Source of the DNA: Angiostrongylus vasorum
Lineage: Eukaryota; Nematoda; Chromadorea; Rhabditida; Metastrongylidae
Reading direction: 5' to 3'
Assembly (NCBI GenBank): GCA_018806985.1
Contig: JADANN010000439.1
Coordinates: forward strand, 689,501-753,500
DNA length: 64,000 nucleotides
Shown: piece by piece, positions 11,721 through 21,717 of the stretch
Position numbering within the stretch: the stretch's first letter is position 1
Layout: the number at the start of each line of letters is the position of its first letter
Program-made: the position numbers and the translations under genes
The notes under the pieces: model-generated
What the model was told of the DNA's origin: nothing
The model's input: the letters and a program-made list of their open reading frames with translations, nothing else
Database searches by the model: none

Positions 11721-11984
11721 TGCTATAGTCGAAATTGCAATGTGTAACTTTATCTACTGTCTGTTATTTCTCTCAAGGCATGGCATGATGTGTAATGCAA
11801 CTGATGATGAGGTATTTCCAAATCAAAGCCAAAATCAAAGCAAAACTAACAGGCAGTAGATAAAAAGTTTCACATTGTTTTCTCAACATCATTGTAATTG
11901 TTTTATTAGCCGATGTTTCCATTCATAGAAAAGAACTGTTAAACAAGCTATTCCGATAGTATGAAGCGAACTTAGGTCATCATA

Positions 11985-12600
11985 AGTGCACGTAGTGCAG
12001 TGGTTGGAGATGACCTGCAATATACATTTGGCGGAGTAGACCAAACCCAATCATGCATACTCACTTGATACTTGAACGGCCCGTCCTTACTGGTTGTGTG
12101 CGCCCCAGCATGATCACTACTTTTCGGAGATTTTTCTGGTTAAGCGATTGTGGTTCATGGAATCCTGAGATCAGCCTGGCCAAAGTCTGCCCCAGATCTT
12201 CACCACCACAGGCAGTCGCAACCCTCGTGGATCAGAGGGAGGTTTGCCACCATGCGAGTTTGATACCAGGACGGTGGTGGATCCTGGTATTGGTTTACTC
12301 TTAGCTAGGCGTCCTGATGGAAACACCGGACTTCTGCTCAGCTTGGGAGGCCCTGCCAGTGGATGAATCCAAATCCCCGCTGTACATCGCAGCCCGACAC
12401 CCATGAACACTTTAAGCCACGATGACGCGGTAAACCGTTCGGAGGATCATGCATACAAGGTCGGCAAATTGGTATCAAACTAGTTTCAGAGAATGAAAAC
12501 CACTGACTTGCTAGATCAATAGGTCCCCGCAAATCGTTGTAATACACATTTAATTACCATCCACGATACCTGATCTGTCCAATGCATGACGCATCTCCAA
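11985..12600 (+). repeat. SINE-A split by a SINE-D insertion
   Basis: The head is at 11,990-12,060 (GTAGTGCAGTGGTTGGAGATGA and CTGCAATATACAT). The rest continues at 12,446 (ACAAGGTCGGCAAATTGG). An 11-bp sequence, ATCATGCATAC, is present on both sides (12,050-12,060 and 12,446-12,456) as a target-site duplication. This gives a relative date: SINE-A first, SINE-D later. Confidence 0.75.
12061..12445 (-). repeat. SINE-D nested in SINE-A
   Basis: A complete 385-bp copy flanked by the 11-bp duplication. The tail (TCACTTGATACTTGAACGGC) lies at the low-coordinate side, so the element is in minus orientation. The exact duplication defines both ends of the family. Confidence 0.8.
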
Positions 12601-12639
12601 CAGATTGAACAAATCCGAACGATTCGTCCCTTCAATAAA

Positions 12640-13000
12640 TTCTTCAGCTTACCAGAGGTTGTTGTACAACTTTTTATTCGGCTAACGTTTCGACGTCATC
12701 GTCTTCCTCAGAACCGATGATCCACAGTCATTCGTCTTCTCAATGTGGAGTCTTCTTCGTTGTGTCGAGTCGGATTTTCTTCATCCCTTGATAACTTTGA
12801 AACCGACCGCCATTTAACCTCGGTTGTATAATCAATAGTTTCTTGGATTGTTAAGCTTACAAAAGGTCCTTATATGAGTTTTATTCGGCTAATCATCGGC
12901 TCTGATGAGGACGAATACGTCGAAAGGTTAACTAAATAAAACTTGTATAACAATCTCGTGTAAGTTTAACAATCCAAGGGGAGTATCCGTTGGTAACAAT
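12640..13000. repeat. foldback repeat with two hammerhead-like cores
   Basis: Inverted halves share GCTTAC..AGGT, TTTTATTCGGCTAA and AACAATCC blocks and face each other around 12,800. A hammerhead-like motif sits in each half: minus strand at 12,684-12,711 and plus strand at 12,902-12,930. It is related to the repeat at 5.33-5.74 kb. Confidence 0.6.
12677..12718 (-). ncRNA. hammerhead-ribozyme-like motif, best stem I in the window
   Basis: Minus strand: CTGAGGA, a four-pair stem II (GACG-ATGA-CGTC), GAAAC and GTT as the cleavage-type triplet. The six bases before the core (UCGGUU) can pair with the six after the triplet (AGCCGA), one pair being a wobble. All conserved core positions are intact. 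Confidence 0.55.
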
Positions 13001-13654
13001 TTGTTTTCAACGGGTAATCCATCCTGCAGCAGTCGGTACTGGACAGACTTGCACGTATTGAAGTAATATCATTGTAAACCGACTTTGCTTTCACCTCGGC
13101 ATGACTTTGGTGACTACGGTTGATCCCTTCTTTTATTCACAGAATGAGAATGTTCGTAATAGATGTGTTGTTAATTCGCGTTTAATGATCAGGTCTGAAT
13201 CGCCAATTATCCTTCTCAAACGCGTTCATTATCCTATCATTATTACTACTCACGAATGAAGTGCTCTCGATTCGCTGCTTGTCTCATCGATCCCTGCTAG
13301 GTGAAAGGTGTTTGTCAGTAGCCGCACGCATCAAAGTCAGCTGTTCTGCTGACAGTTCTAAGGTATATCATTCCTCACATATTTTCATGAGACAAATAAA
13401 GCTTCTTTCCAATGTCAACATAAAAGAGATTTGTTTCTTATAGGACCTGGTAGGACCTGTTTAGAGATTTTTTATACGGTAATAACAGCAAAGAGCTCTC
13501 CATGCTTCAGCATTAGCCTTCCCAAATACCGTTTATCGTGCTCACGCCTTCCTTCTTTTTTTTCTTTCAAACAATCTCAACCTGTTGATACATCTGATAC
13601 GCGTTTTGGAATTTTACTGAAAATGTGAAGACTTCGTTTTAAGAAGTAATAGTA

Positions 13655-14040
13655 CTTACTTACTTGATACTTGAACGGCCCGTCCTCAATGGTTGCGTGG
13701 ACCCCACCACAATCTCCATTTTTTGGAGATTTGCTGTCTAAGCCACTGTGGTTCCCTGGAATCCCGAGGTCAGCCTGGCCAAAGTCTGCCCCAGGTCATC
13801 ACCACCGCAGGCAGTCGCAGCCCTTGTGGATCAGAGGGAGATTTGCCATCATGCGACTTTGATACCAGGACGGTGGTGGATCCTGGTATTGGTTTACTCT
13901 TAGCTAAGCTTCCTGATGGAAACGTCTCACTCTTTCTCAGGAGATCCTGCTGGGAGGAAGAATCCCCCCGCTGTACCTCGCAGCCCGACGCCCAGGAACA
14001 CCTCCCTAGCCATGATGAGGCGGTAAACCGTTAGCAGGAG
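13655..14040 (-). repeat. SINE-D
   Basis: Starts with a (TTAC)n run and CTTGATACTTGAACGGCCC, and ends in GCGGTAAACCGTTAGCAGGA. About 385 bp, like the nested copy at 12,061. Confidence 0.7.
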
Positions 14041-14189
14041 TAAAAGTACAATGTATGTAAAGTTGAAATCTCCTTTACAGTAAAAAATACAAATACCGCA
14101 CTTTTCGTCGCTAGAATACACTGTCTACATCGTACTACTTTTTTATCTATTGCCAACTATTTTTTTCACGGCAAGGTATGATCTGAAAT

Positions 14190-14430
14190 GCAACCCACTA
14201 TGATGCTGAGATATTTGCAAAGCATGGATCAAAGGCCAGATCGAACCGCGATTACCCTTTCCTGGGCTCACGTGTTACCAGTTTCACTACTGCGGCCCTC
14301 ATTCTGCTGTTCTCTCCGCCAATTCTTTAACCTAACGGTGCCATCAGCAATCGCCTTTCGACCGGAATGAACTGAAGGGCACAAATCGGCATTAAACCCA
14401 GTCAAGCTGAGGCTGTAGTCGAAATCTGTC
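14190..14430 (-). repeat. SINE-B, minus orientation
   Basis: Landmarks in order: ACTATGATGCTGAGATATTTGC, GCCAGATCGAACCGCGATTA, CTCTCCGCCAATTC and GCATTAAACCCAGTCAAGCTGA. It ends about 90 bp before the start codon of the SXP/RAL-2 gene. Confidence 0.55.
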
Positions 14431-14516
14431 TATTGTCGTCTTTTTCCCTGCGGTGTTGAAAGCTGTCTACATCGTTGATATTTTAGTGAACTGAAAACGC
14501 AGTTTTATTTAGGACT

Positions 14517-17500
14517 ATGAAACCTACTTCGATCTTCTTGATTCTTGCATATGTCGCAGCAGACAGACATCAATCAGTTAGTTACTTTTTTTCCATTTTC
14601 GAGAATCCGTAACCGTACATGTTTTACAAAATATACCTTAGAGTCTTCATATAGTAGGTAATCTAAATGTGATCTGATCTTCTAAGCAGATTATATCTTT
14701 CCACGTGAATTTAGCATCGTAATTGTGGTTTGCCAACATTTACAAGTCGTCTACCGAAAAATGCACAAGAACAAATTCTCAAGATTTGGGAGAACTACGA
14801 GGATGGCGACGATTGTGACAAAGAGTATCGAGAAACGAAGCAAGTGGTCAGATATGATCTTTCATTCTCTCTTTAATATTTACCATAGCTCATAATTACC
14901 AGTACCCAGCAGGAAATAGACCTGATTGAGACAGAAAAAAATTTCTTTGCTATGATGGGAGCCGTTTTCGAATCAGAGAAGAATCTAAGAAGAGGAAAGA
15001 CGACCAAGTTGTATGGGACTGTTTGTCACCAGACAAGTTTGGATAACTGGATAAACTGAAAATAGTCCAAAGACCTATCACAAACCGAGCCAGATTTTTT
15101 TTCTTTGCTTGACACAGCACTCTACGAGTGTACCGATTTTATCATCTTCATTCCAAAGAACAACTCAAACAACTGTTGATGTTGAGGACTTCACAGGTCT
15201 TCCTCTTCCACTCTTCTTTATAAAATGGCCTTGAAAAGTGAAGAAATACGAGATAAATCTCTCTGCACTGATCAAGGGCTTAGAGTATGCACTATATGTT
15301 ATTGTGTTTGTTCATCGTAGAAGATACTGAGTGGCATATTTTGCCTATGTAGTGACTTGTGAGAACACAATGATACATCAAGTCAGTACTTATATAGTCT
15401 CTGTGCTAATTTACTAACTCTGGACAGACAGGAGGTTTGGTTAGCCCAGGTCGCGTGATCGAACCAATGACTATGTGCGTATTGCACGGCACCTCTAAAC
15501 AATGAGCTAAACACGCTCCAAGTTTTCTTTAAGACTTCTCTTTATAGGTCGATGCATTGCCTGAAGACGTACGTTCACGTGCTATCCGATCAAAAGGTCC
15601 ACGATTTCTCAAAAACGTTTCCAGTGATGTCCGTGCACAATTCGATGCTCTTTGGAAGAACTACACCATTTCGAAGGATGACAAAGTGGAAAAACTGAAA
15701 GAGCTTGCCGAAAAGGTAATGTGTTGTCAGTAAAATCCGTCTACCTTCAGATATTTCATAATTGTCTAAACTCTCTCCAGCAATAATTTTGGCTTAAGGT
15801 CGCGTACTTTCTTGGCAAAGTCAAATGCACAGATTTTCAAATTGTAGTGTGCTCCTATTTGTTTGTAAAATTCTACTCACAATTTCCAACTAAGATATCA
15901 GTTTTCATCTTTGTCTGATTAAGTAAACAGACGCCACAGATCTCCCTCATATGAGGGATCTCGAGCCGATTAGTCGCGAGGCTACGTGGCGCGTCCCGAG
16001 GTGACGGATTGGGGGTTATTCACTAACCAAAAAGCAACCTTTGCTTCCCTGAGACGCAGGTGGATCCAGGGGATGGACTCCCTGTTTCTGCTGCACTGAT
16101 TTGGCACATACTTTCTGCATTAACGGGGCGTATTCATGCACGCGTGTGTGGGTGCGTCCTGGTTTGTGCACATTGTGTTCTACGAGTCAATTCGGCCAAA
16201 AGCCTGCAATCAAGTGACAGGGAAGTATATGAGAGGCGGTTAAGAGTCGCCTCCAACTGAGCGGCTGTCTGAGTTTATCATGGCGACCAAGACAATCCAT
16301 GGTAACTCACAATTCCGGAAGCCCCACCCTCAGCGCTCGATGTGGGAATCTCCCAATGGAGAGTACCATAACGAAATACACCACACCATAGTAAATAGAA
16401 GGTTTTGCTTAACCGATGTCGCTGCTGTCCCAAAATTTTACACGGGATCAGATCACCGTCTCCTTCGTGCAAGATTCTATTTCTCGCGCAAAGGAGAATA
16501 AGCCGTTAAATTCAAAAACCGAAGTCCCAGAACCACCGCAAACTGGCACTTATTCAATTCATTAGTCGGCCGTTGGGAAGATGCCGTTGTCGATAACATC
16601 GACGAAGAATACGATCGGCTCATTCAACATTTTCAAGTTAGCGCTATGAAAGCTGAGAGTTCGAAAGTCACCAAGAGACGTTTATCTCTAGAAACACTCG
16701 AGCTAATACGCCAGCGTGGAATCGCATGAGCTGCAGGTAACCGCGAACTAACGTTCGAACTTACAAAACAGTGCAGATAGGCGATAAAAAGAAGATCTTA
16801 AGGAGAGAAGAGCAGCAGTAATGGTCGAGGCTGCAGAGGCTGGGAAAAGCATTCGCAAAGCCCACCGAAGCTTCGCCAATTACAAGACCAAAATGATTGC
16901 ACTCCGGCGTCCAGACGGAACAGTTACAGCGTCCAGAAAGGCAATGGAGAAAGCAAACAGAGATCCTAGTTAAAAATAAGATTTAACTGAAAGAGGCCCG
17001 TGTAGCACAGTGGTTGGAGGCGCCCTGCAGTATACATGAGAGCGGTCCCCGCACCCATGGCCCACCAAGCCTTCCTTCCATCCGGGGTTAGCAAAGCGGT
17101 ACCAGACCTGTCTGGGAGGGTGCCAGCACTGGCTGGATGCAACGGTAGGCCATCACGAGTCATTGCGAAAGCCAAATATGCATACATTCATCTTCAACGA
17201 TGCCTAATGAAGTTAAATGCATGGCGCATTTCAGAGGGATTAATGAACGCCGAGAGCTTTACCCTTTACTTATTTTTAAATGCAACACTATTCTTAACCT
17301 ACGACCTTGTTATCTGTCCAGATAAAGTCAGTATAATATCAACATGATGTTGTCGTTGTGAAGAAATCAGGAATACTAAATTTCTTGAATAACGATTAAA
17401 AAGTCGAACTTCGATTTCTTCCCTAAAACTGTTCAGATTGCAAAACTAGATGTCTCCTAAAGCGACGGATATCTACGGACTATCTTGTACAAGATCACTT

Positions 17501-19858
17501 AAATCAAATTAATGAGCCACATTAGTACTCCTCTATGTAAAAGAATAGGTTTTGAACAATGCGGAAGATAAAATTCTGTACTAATACTGGGGGTTTTTTT
17601 CTATTCTTTTGCCTAACATCCCTCTCCATGGAATTGTATAAACTTCATTTTCCATTCTATGTCTAATAAAAGGGGAGCGTGTGGCGCAGTGGTCGGAGAC
17701 GCCCTGCAACACACACATGGAATCGATCCCCGTGCCCATGGCCCACTAAGCCTTCCATCCCCTCCGGGGCAAATTATACAAGACTCGTCTGGGAGGACAG
17801 CAGCACTGGCTCGATACATCGGTAGGCCATCGCGGGTCATTGTAAAGGTAAAATATGCATTCAATCACCTCCAACGATACTCAATGAAGTCGGATGCATG
17901 GCGTATCCCTCAGGAATTGATCAACGCCGAGAGCTCTATCCTTTTTACCTCTAATATAAAAAACGAGGCCACACACATAAACCTTCCACACGTATTTATC
18001 CCTAACACACTCATAACCTTATATAGAATCGAAGCTGGAAGATGTTGTAGCCAGTATGACTCTCACCAAATTCACAGCGCACTTGGGGAACAACTGATTT
18101 CGTTGTCGTGAGTGTGTAAACGTATAAACAAGCATACTCATTTCATTTTCCCGTAGACCTGTGGACAATGCTTTCTGTTGCAACTCCGAATGGCATTTCA
18201 AGTTCGAACCTGCTCAAAATTCAAATTCTCGGAAAACGAAGGTGCAATTTAAATTCTCTAACGCAAGCACGGCCATCGCAAAGACCAACGAACTATTCGG
18301 AAACATCATCTTGTCCCACCGATTGAAGCTCCGCCTATCCATTCGATTTACCTTTCAAAATATGAGTCTTGGGAAAAAGTGCGAAAAAAGTTATCTCTTA
18401 TGAACGCAACCATTTGAGACATGTACGAGTTAAAATCACTGCACTTGGATGCGAATGTTAATAAACCTTCTCTTTGGATTTCTAAATATCGAAAACGTTT
18501 AGTTTCTCAGCTGCAACTAAACTTTACTCCATTGGTTCTTGGCGCAACAATGTGCGATTTATCAACATACAACAGAGTAAGGCCAAGCGAACATTAGTCT
18601 CAATATCGGTGGTTATCCAAACCACTTTTTTTTGCATGACCCGACATTAAATGTTGTAAGAATGCCATCACTTGCATTCGACCCAGTTCTTCTAATCCGT
18701 CATCCCTGAGAGTCTTCGAATTTTTTGAGTCTTAAGTTCAGCGGCTGCTTTAAGATTTTTTCGTCTTCGCTGTGGAGGGCGTTAAATGGTGGCTGTCAAT
18801 TCTCCCTGGAATCCTGGGATGGCCGTATTAGGGCGTTCCTAAACAGGCAACCCCTGCTACCAATCTCCTGACCACTGCGGAGGGAATGGTAGGCTTGATG
18901 CGACCAGTGTGAGGTCGAACTAGCACTAGGATTGCTTGGGCTTTGCACATAAAGAACAGAACCGCTACCACTAGCCTAATGACCCCTGTCGAACGTATTA
19001 GAGAAGTGAATTCTTGGCATTCTATGCACTGCATCCTAACAGCTTCAGCATTAATAATACTCAACATATTAACAAGTTATCAAGTACGAATGATTAGTAC
19101 CAAAGCTCTTACAGCCATAATGAAGGTAACACTTTACCAACTTGTCCGTATGTCACCCTGTACGGTTCCATTTCAAAAACCAGTTTATGTACTATTCACC
19201 ACTTTTTTAGTTACTAAAAAAGGACCAGTTGGAGGAGTTCAACAAATTCTATGCAGCAATGCAGCGTCGAAAGGAAGAATTCCAGAGAAAGGTCCGTTTA
19301 TTTTGTCGCGATGGGATAATCAACTTCCGGTTATTTCAAATTTCGTGCTCAGGTAGATCAGCTTACACCAGAAGCTCGAGCTGCACACGAGAAACTCGTC
19401 AAACTTAGAGAGGAGAGGGAGTAAGGTGAATACAGTACTACGTATCCTATCATCATAGTCTTAAGAGCTAACAATTAACGCAAATCACCTATCCTACCTA
19501 TTCTTGCACTAGTGTTAGCTGTATTTTAATCACACCTTCTACATTAGCAACCTTCTCTTACTAAATTTCATTCAAAGTATTTCCTTTAATAGCGATATTT
19601 ACCTAAATCGCATTACAACAAAGGTACTCAGTTTTCTCTAGGCTAGCTAGTACACAACTGATATCTATCACCGTGTTACAGCAATATGATTATTTCAGAA
19701 CAACATTTACAATTTCTTATAAATAATTCTCAAGCGCCTAGATCTTCATGGAAGCTAGCGAGGGCGTCAGAACCGAATTGAACAATCTCTACCACGATGG
19801 TCGTAGACGACACGACCAAGGAAGACGAAAGACCATTAGAGCTGCTAACAGTGAATAG
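14517..19858 (+). CDS. SXP/RAL-2 (DUF148) family secreted protein
   Basis: SXP/RAL-2 proteins are nematode-specific, mostly secreted, helix-rich, often immunodominant, and of uncertain function. Exons: 14,517-14,576; 14,715-14,843; 15,548-15,715; 19,211-19,291; 19,353-19,420 or -19,424; optionally 19,759-19,858. All junctions keep frame. A TTTATTTAG trans-splice acceptor ends 4 bp before the ATG. Residues 1-15 ([15 protein letters not shown]) look like a signal peptide. The mature part is acidic and lysine-rich, with the family's repeated pattern ([44 protein letters not shown]). Two 3' ends are possible: reading through the exon 5 donor to TAA (169 residues), or splicing to a basic last exon, [11 protein letters not shown]...RAANSE (201 residues). 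Introns 2 and 3 hold SINE and RTE insertions. The family is sure; the last exon is not. Confidence 0.85.
15425..15525 (-). repeat. SINE-A head fragment in intron 2 of the SXP gene
   Basis: On the minus strand: GAGCGTGTTTAGCTCATTGTT, GAGGTGCCGTGCAATACGC and a GGTTCGATCACGCG box B. The body is missing. Confidence 0.5.
15950..16970 (+). mobile_element. RTE family 1 copy with internal deletion
   Basis: The 5' leader (GGTTAGTCGCGAGG-like, then GTGGATCCAGGGGATGGACT and CTTTCTGC..GGGGCGTATTCATGC) matches that at 62.83 kb. At about 16,260 it jumps to the middle of the endonuclease ([49 protein letters not shown]). The first 200 or so codons are therefore deleted. Stops interrupt the rest, and it ends in the linker region next to a SINE-A. 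It lies in intron 3 of the SXP gene. Confidence 0.8.
16991..17272 (+). repeat. SINE-A in SXP gene intron 3
   Basis: Head GTGTAGCACAGTGGTTGGAG, box-B-like GCGGTCCCCGCACCC, body CCACCAAGCCTTCC, tail ATTAATGAACGCCGAGAGC. Confidence 0.75.
17671..17948 (+). repeat. SINE-A in SXP gene intron 3
   Basis: The best-preserved copy: GCGTGTGGCGCAGTGGTCGG (box A region), GAATCGATCCCCGTGCCC (box B region), CCCACTAAGCCTTCCATCCC, then ATTGATCAACGCCGAGAGC. Length about 278 bp. Confidence 0.8.
18795..18990 (-). repeat. SINE-C-like tRNA-derived repeat, diverged
   Basis: Shares the TCGAACTAGCAC box-B region and CCACTGCG box-A region with the SINE-C copies in the inverted arms (24,990 and 30,795). Weak resemblance elsewhere. 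Confidence 0.35.
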
Positions 19859-20418
19859 ATTCTCTATCTGTTTTACATATCTCTTATAATAAGATATGGC
19901 ATAAATCACTTGCAGAGCATACTATGCTTGTACCACGTGCATGTATGTTGTCTAGATAACGATTTAATCAGTCAACAGCAATCAGGAATCTATGAATCAG
20001 AAACTAACCAGCATCAACAGTGAGCAAAAACAAATTAAACAGTAAATGAGATCGAAATTAATGAATATCGAACATATTTCAGGTCGTCAATCATTATATT
20101 TTCCCAGCCGATTCGGTTTGACAATGCCTAGTTTAAATACAAAACTACCAGGTAAACGTAAACAAAGCGCGGTACTGTTAGTTTGAAACTGCAGATTGTT
20201 AGGCAGACTATTCCTAGAGCAATGAAATACGCTTTGTACATATGATACGAAGTACTAGTTTTCTACGAACGTCTGAAAAGTGCACTGGTTAACGGATGAC
20301 ACACAGGATCTCAACTTGTACGAAAAGTAGTGACATGCAATGCGCATTAAAAAAAAATACGAAAGTGAGGAAGTAGGAATTCTCGTAATGAATGCTCACA
20401 GAATAACTGATGACGACG

Positions 20419-20761
20419 TTACTCATTCTTATCCTTTTCCATCATCATTAGAACATTTTCGGACTCATCTCGTGCTTTTCGGCGACTGTCATGCAGTTTT
20501 CGCAAAATTTTCTCTTTCTGTTTTCTTATCTGAACCATAAACTTGACGTGAGTGAAAGCGTAATGAAACTGCTACCTGTACATCAACGACGAAATCACCG
20601 ACCTTCTCTTGTTTCTTCACCGACTTCTGTACTTTCCAATGCATTACAAATATTAACATAACGAATGCGAAGACTGCCAGAAGTACATACTGCACACAGA
20701 GTATCGGTTCATGGACAATGGATGCTACGAGACGAACAACATTCTCCTTCAGCCAACTCAT
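20419..20761 (-). CDS. small single-pass membrane protein with charged coiled-coil tail (98 residues)
   Basis: Two exons join in phase 0. Exon 1 (20,576-20,761) starts with the ATG of MSWLKENVVRL and ends in ...VVDVQ at a GTAGCAG donor. Exon 2 (20,419-20,529) follows a GGTTCAG acceptor and ends in EKDKNE-TAA. The intron is only 46 bp, normal for nematodes. Residues 20-41 (ILCVQYVLLAVFAFVMLIFV) form one strong transmembrane helix. What follows is about 55 residues of highly charged, helix-forming sequence (VQKSVKKQEK, IRKQKEKILRKLHDSRRKAR), typical of a membrane-anchored coiled coil. I do not recognise the family. Two clean exons and a matching phase make it a credible gene. An interstitial telomeric repeat lies 130 bp upstream of its start. 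Confidence 0.65.
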
Positions 20762-20888
20762 GTTCAAATCTGAACGCCTACAACGAATCCATAATCAGAT
20801 CATATACCCTTCAAAAATGATGCAACAGAGACGAACGACTACTCCACACTCCAATATGACACAACAAGACAACTAGCGATACGAATAA

Positions 20889-20918
20889 GCTTAAGCCTAA
20901 GCCTAAGCGTAAGCCTAA
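20889..20918 (+). repeat. interstitial telomeric repeat
   Basis: Five units of the nematode telomere hexamer on the C-strand: GCTTAA, GCCTAA, GCCTAA, GCGTAA, GCCTAA. Three are exact. It lies 0.4 kb from the start of the rearranged viral/ifg-1 cassette. Confidence 0.7.
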
Positions 20919-21324
20919 GTATATTCACTGTGTGAGATAATTCTCCACAAAACGTGTCATTAGACAGAGTGATTTTAATAGACAAAAAAAAACTAGTAGA
21001 GATACTTGTTTTCATCATTAGTAGTAAGAAATTACAGGTTGAAGACCCTTAGGCCGAAAAAACACTAGTACACATCCATTCCCAAATTTTTATTACATCG
21101 GAATCAGCAACAGTGCATCAGGTTTAAAACCAAAGAACAAAACTTATGAACAGATTTACTCCGTAATGATATATATGTTACAAAGACACTGGCAAGCTAG
21201 ATGAACAACCACGAAGAAGAATTCGGTTTTAAATTGAAGAACTGAAGGAGAATTCAAATGAACAATTCAAACGAAATAAATGTTCCAAAACCGACTTTTT
21301 GTTAATCTCGGCATTGATTGACAA

Positions 21325-21717
21325 TTCGATGTTTTTCCTCAATAGACAAACACGAGGTTATTATAGAATTTATTAGGACACAATAGCTAAATAAAATAAA
21401 ACCAAGAACTATTTACAGATTTACAGATAGGCTGGACCTATTTCCAAGTTGAAGGCCCTGGGACGTGCTGGACAGCTTCGCTTGCCCCAACTACCACATT
21501 GGCAGGATTCAAATCAAACATCTTGCGTGATATGCACTTGCCTCTTCAAATCGAAGTGGAGTTGGGTGAGAAGGCTCAAATGAGGCTGTGGGATGTCGAT
21601 TAGCCTGGCTTGATCAAAAGCTGGAGTGCTTGCAATCCTAACCTCAAAGCTTTGTGGCAAATCTGCAATAAGAACATTGAACCACTCAGGATGTTTCTCT
21701 TTAAAAATTCTCAACGG
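21325..21717 (-). repeat. 393-bp inverted repeat, left copy (viral-element 3' end)
   Basis: Reverse complement of 25,789-26,182 at roughly 95 percent identity by eye. It includes the last 68 codons of the nucleoprotein-like frame plus about 190 bp of 3' flank. The two copies bracket the cassette 21,718-25,788. Confidence 0.85.

Noticed and set aside
17695..17770. tRNA-like sequences with box A and box B at many sites
   Set aside because: They lack a foldable anticodon arm and are followed by a shared 200-bp body, so they are SINE heads rather than tRNA genes.
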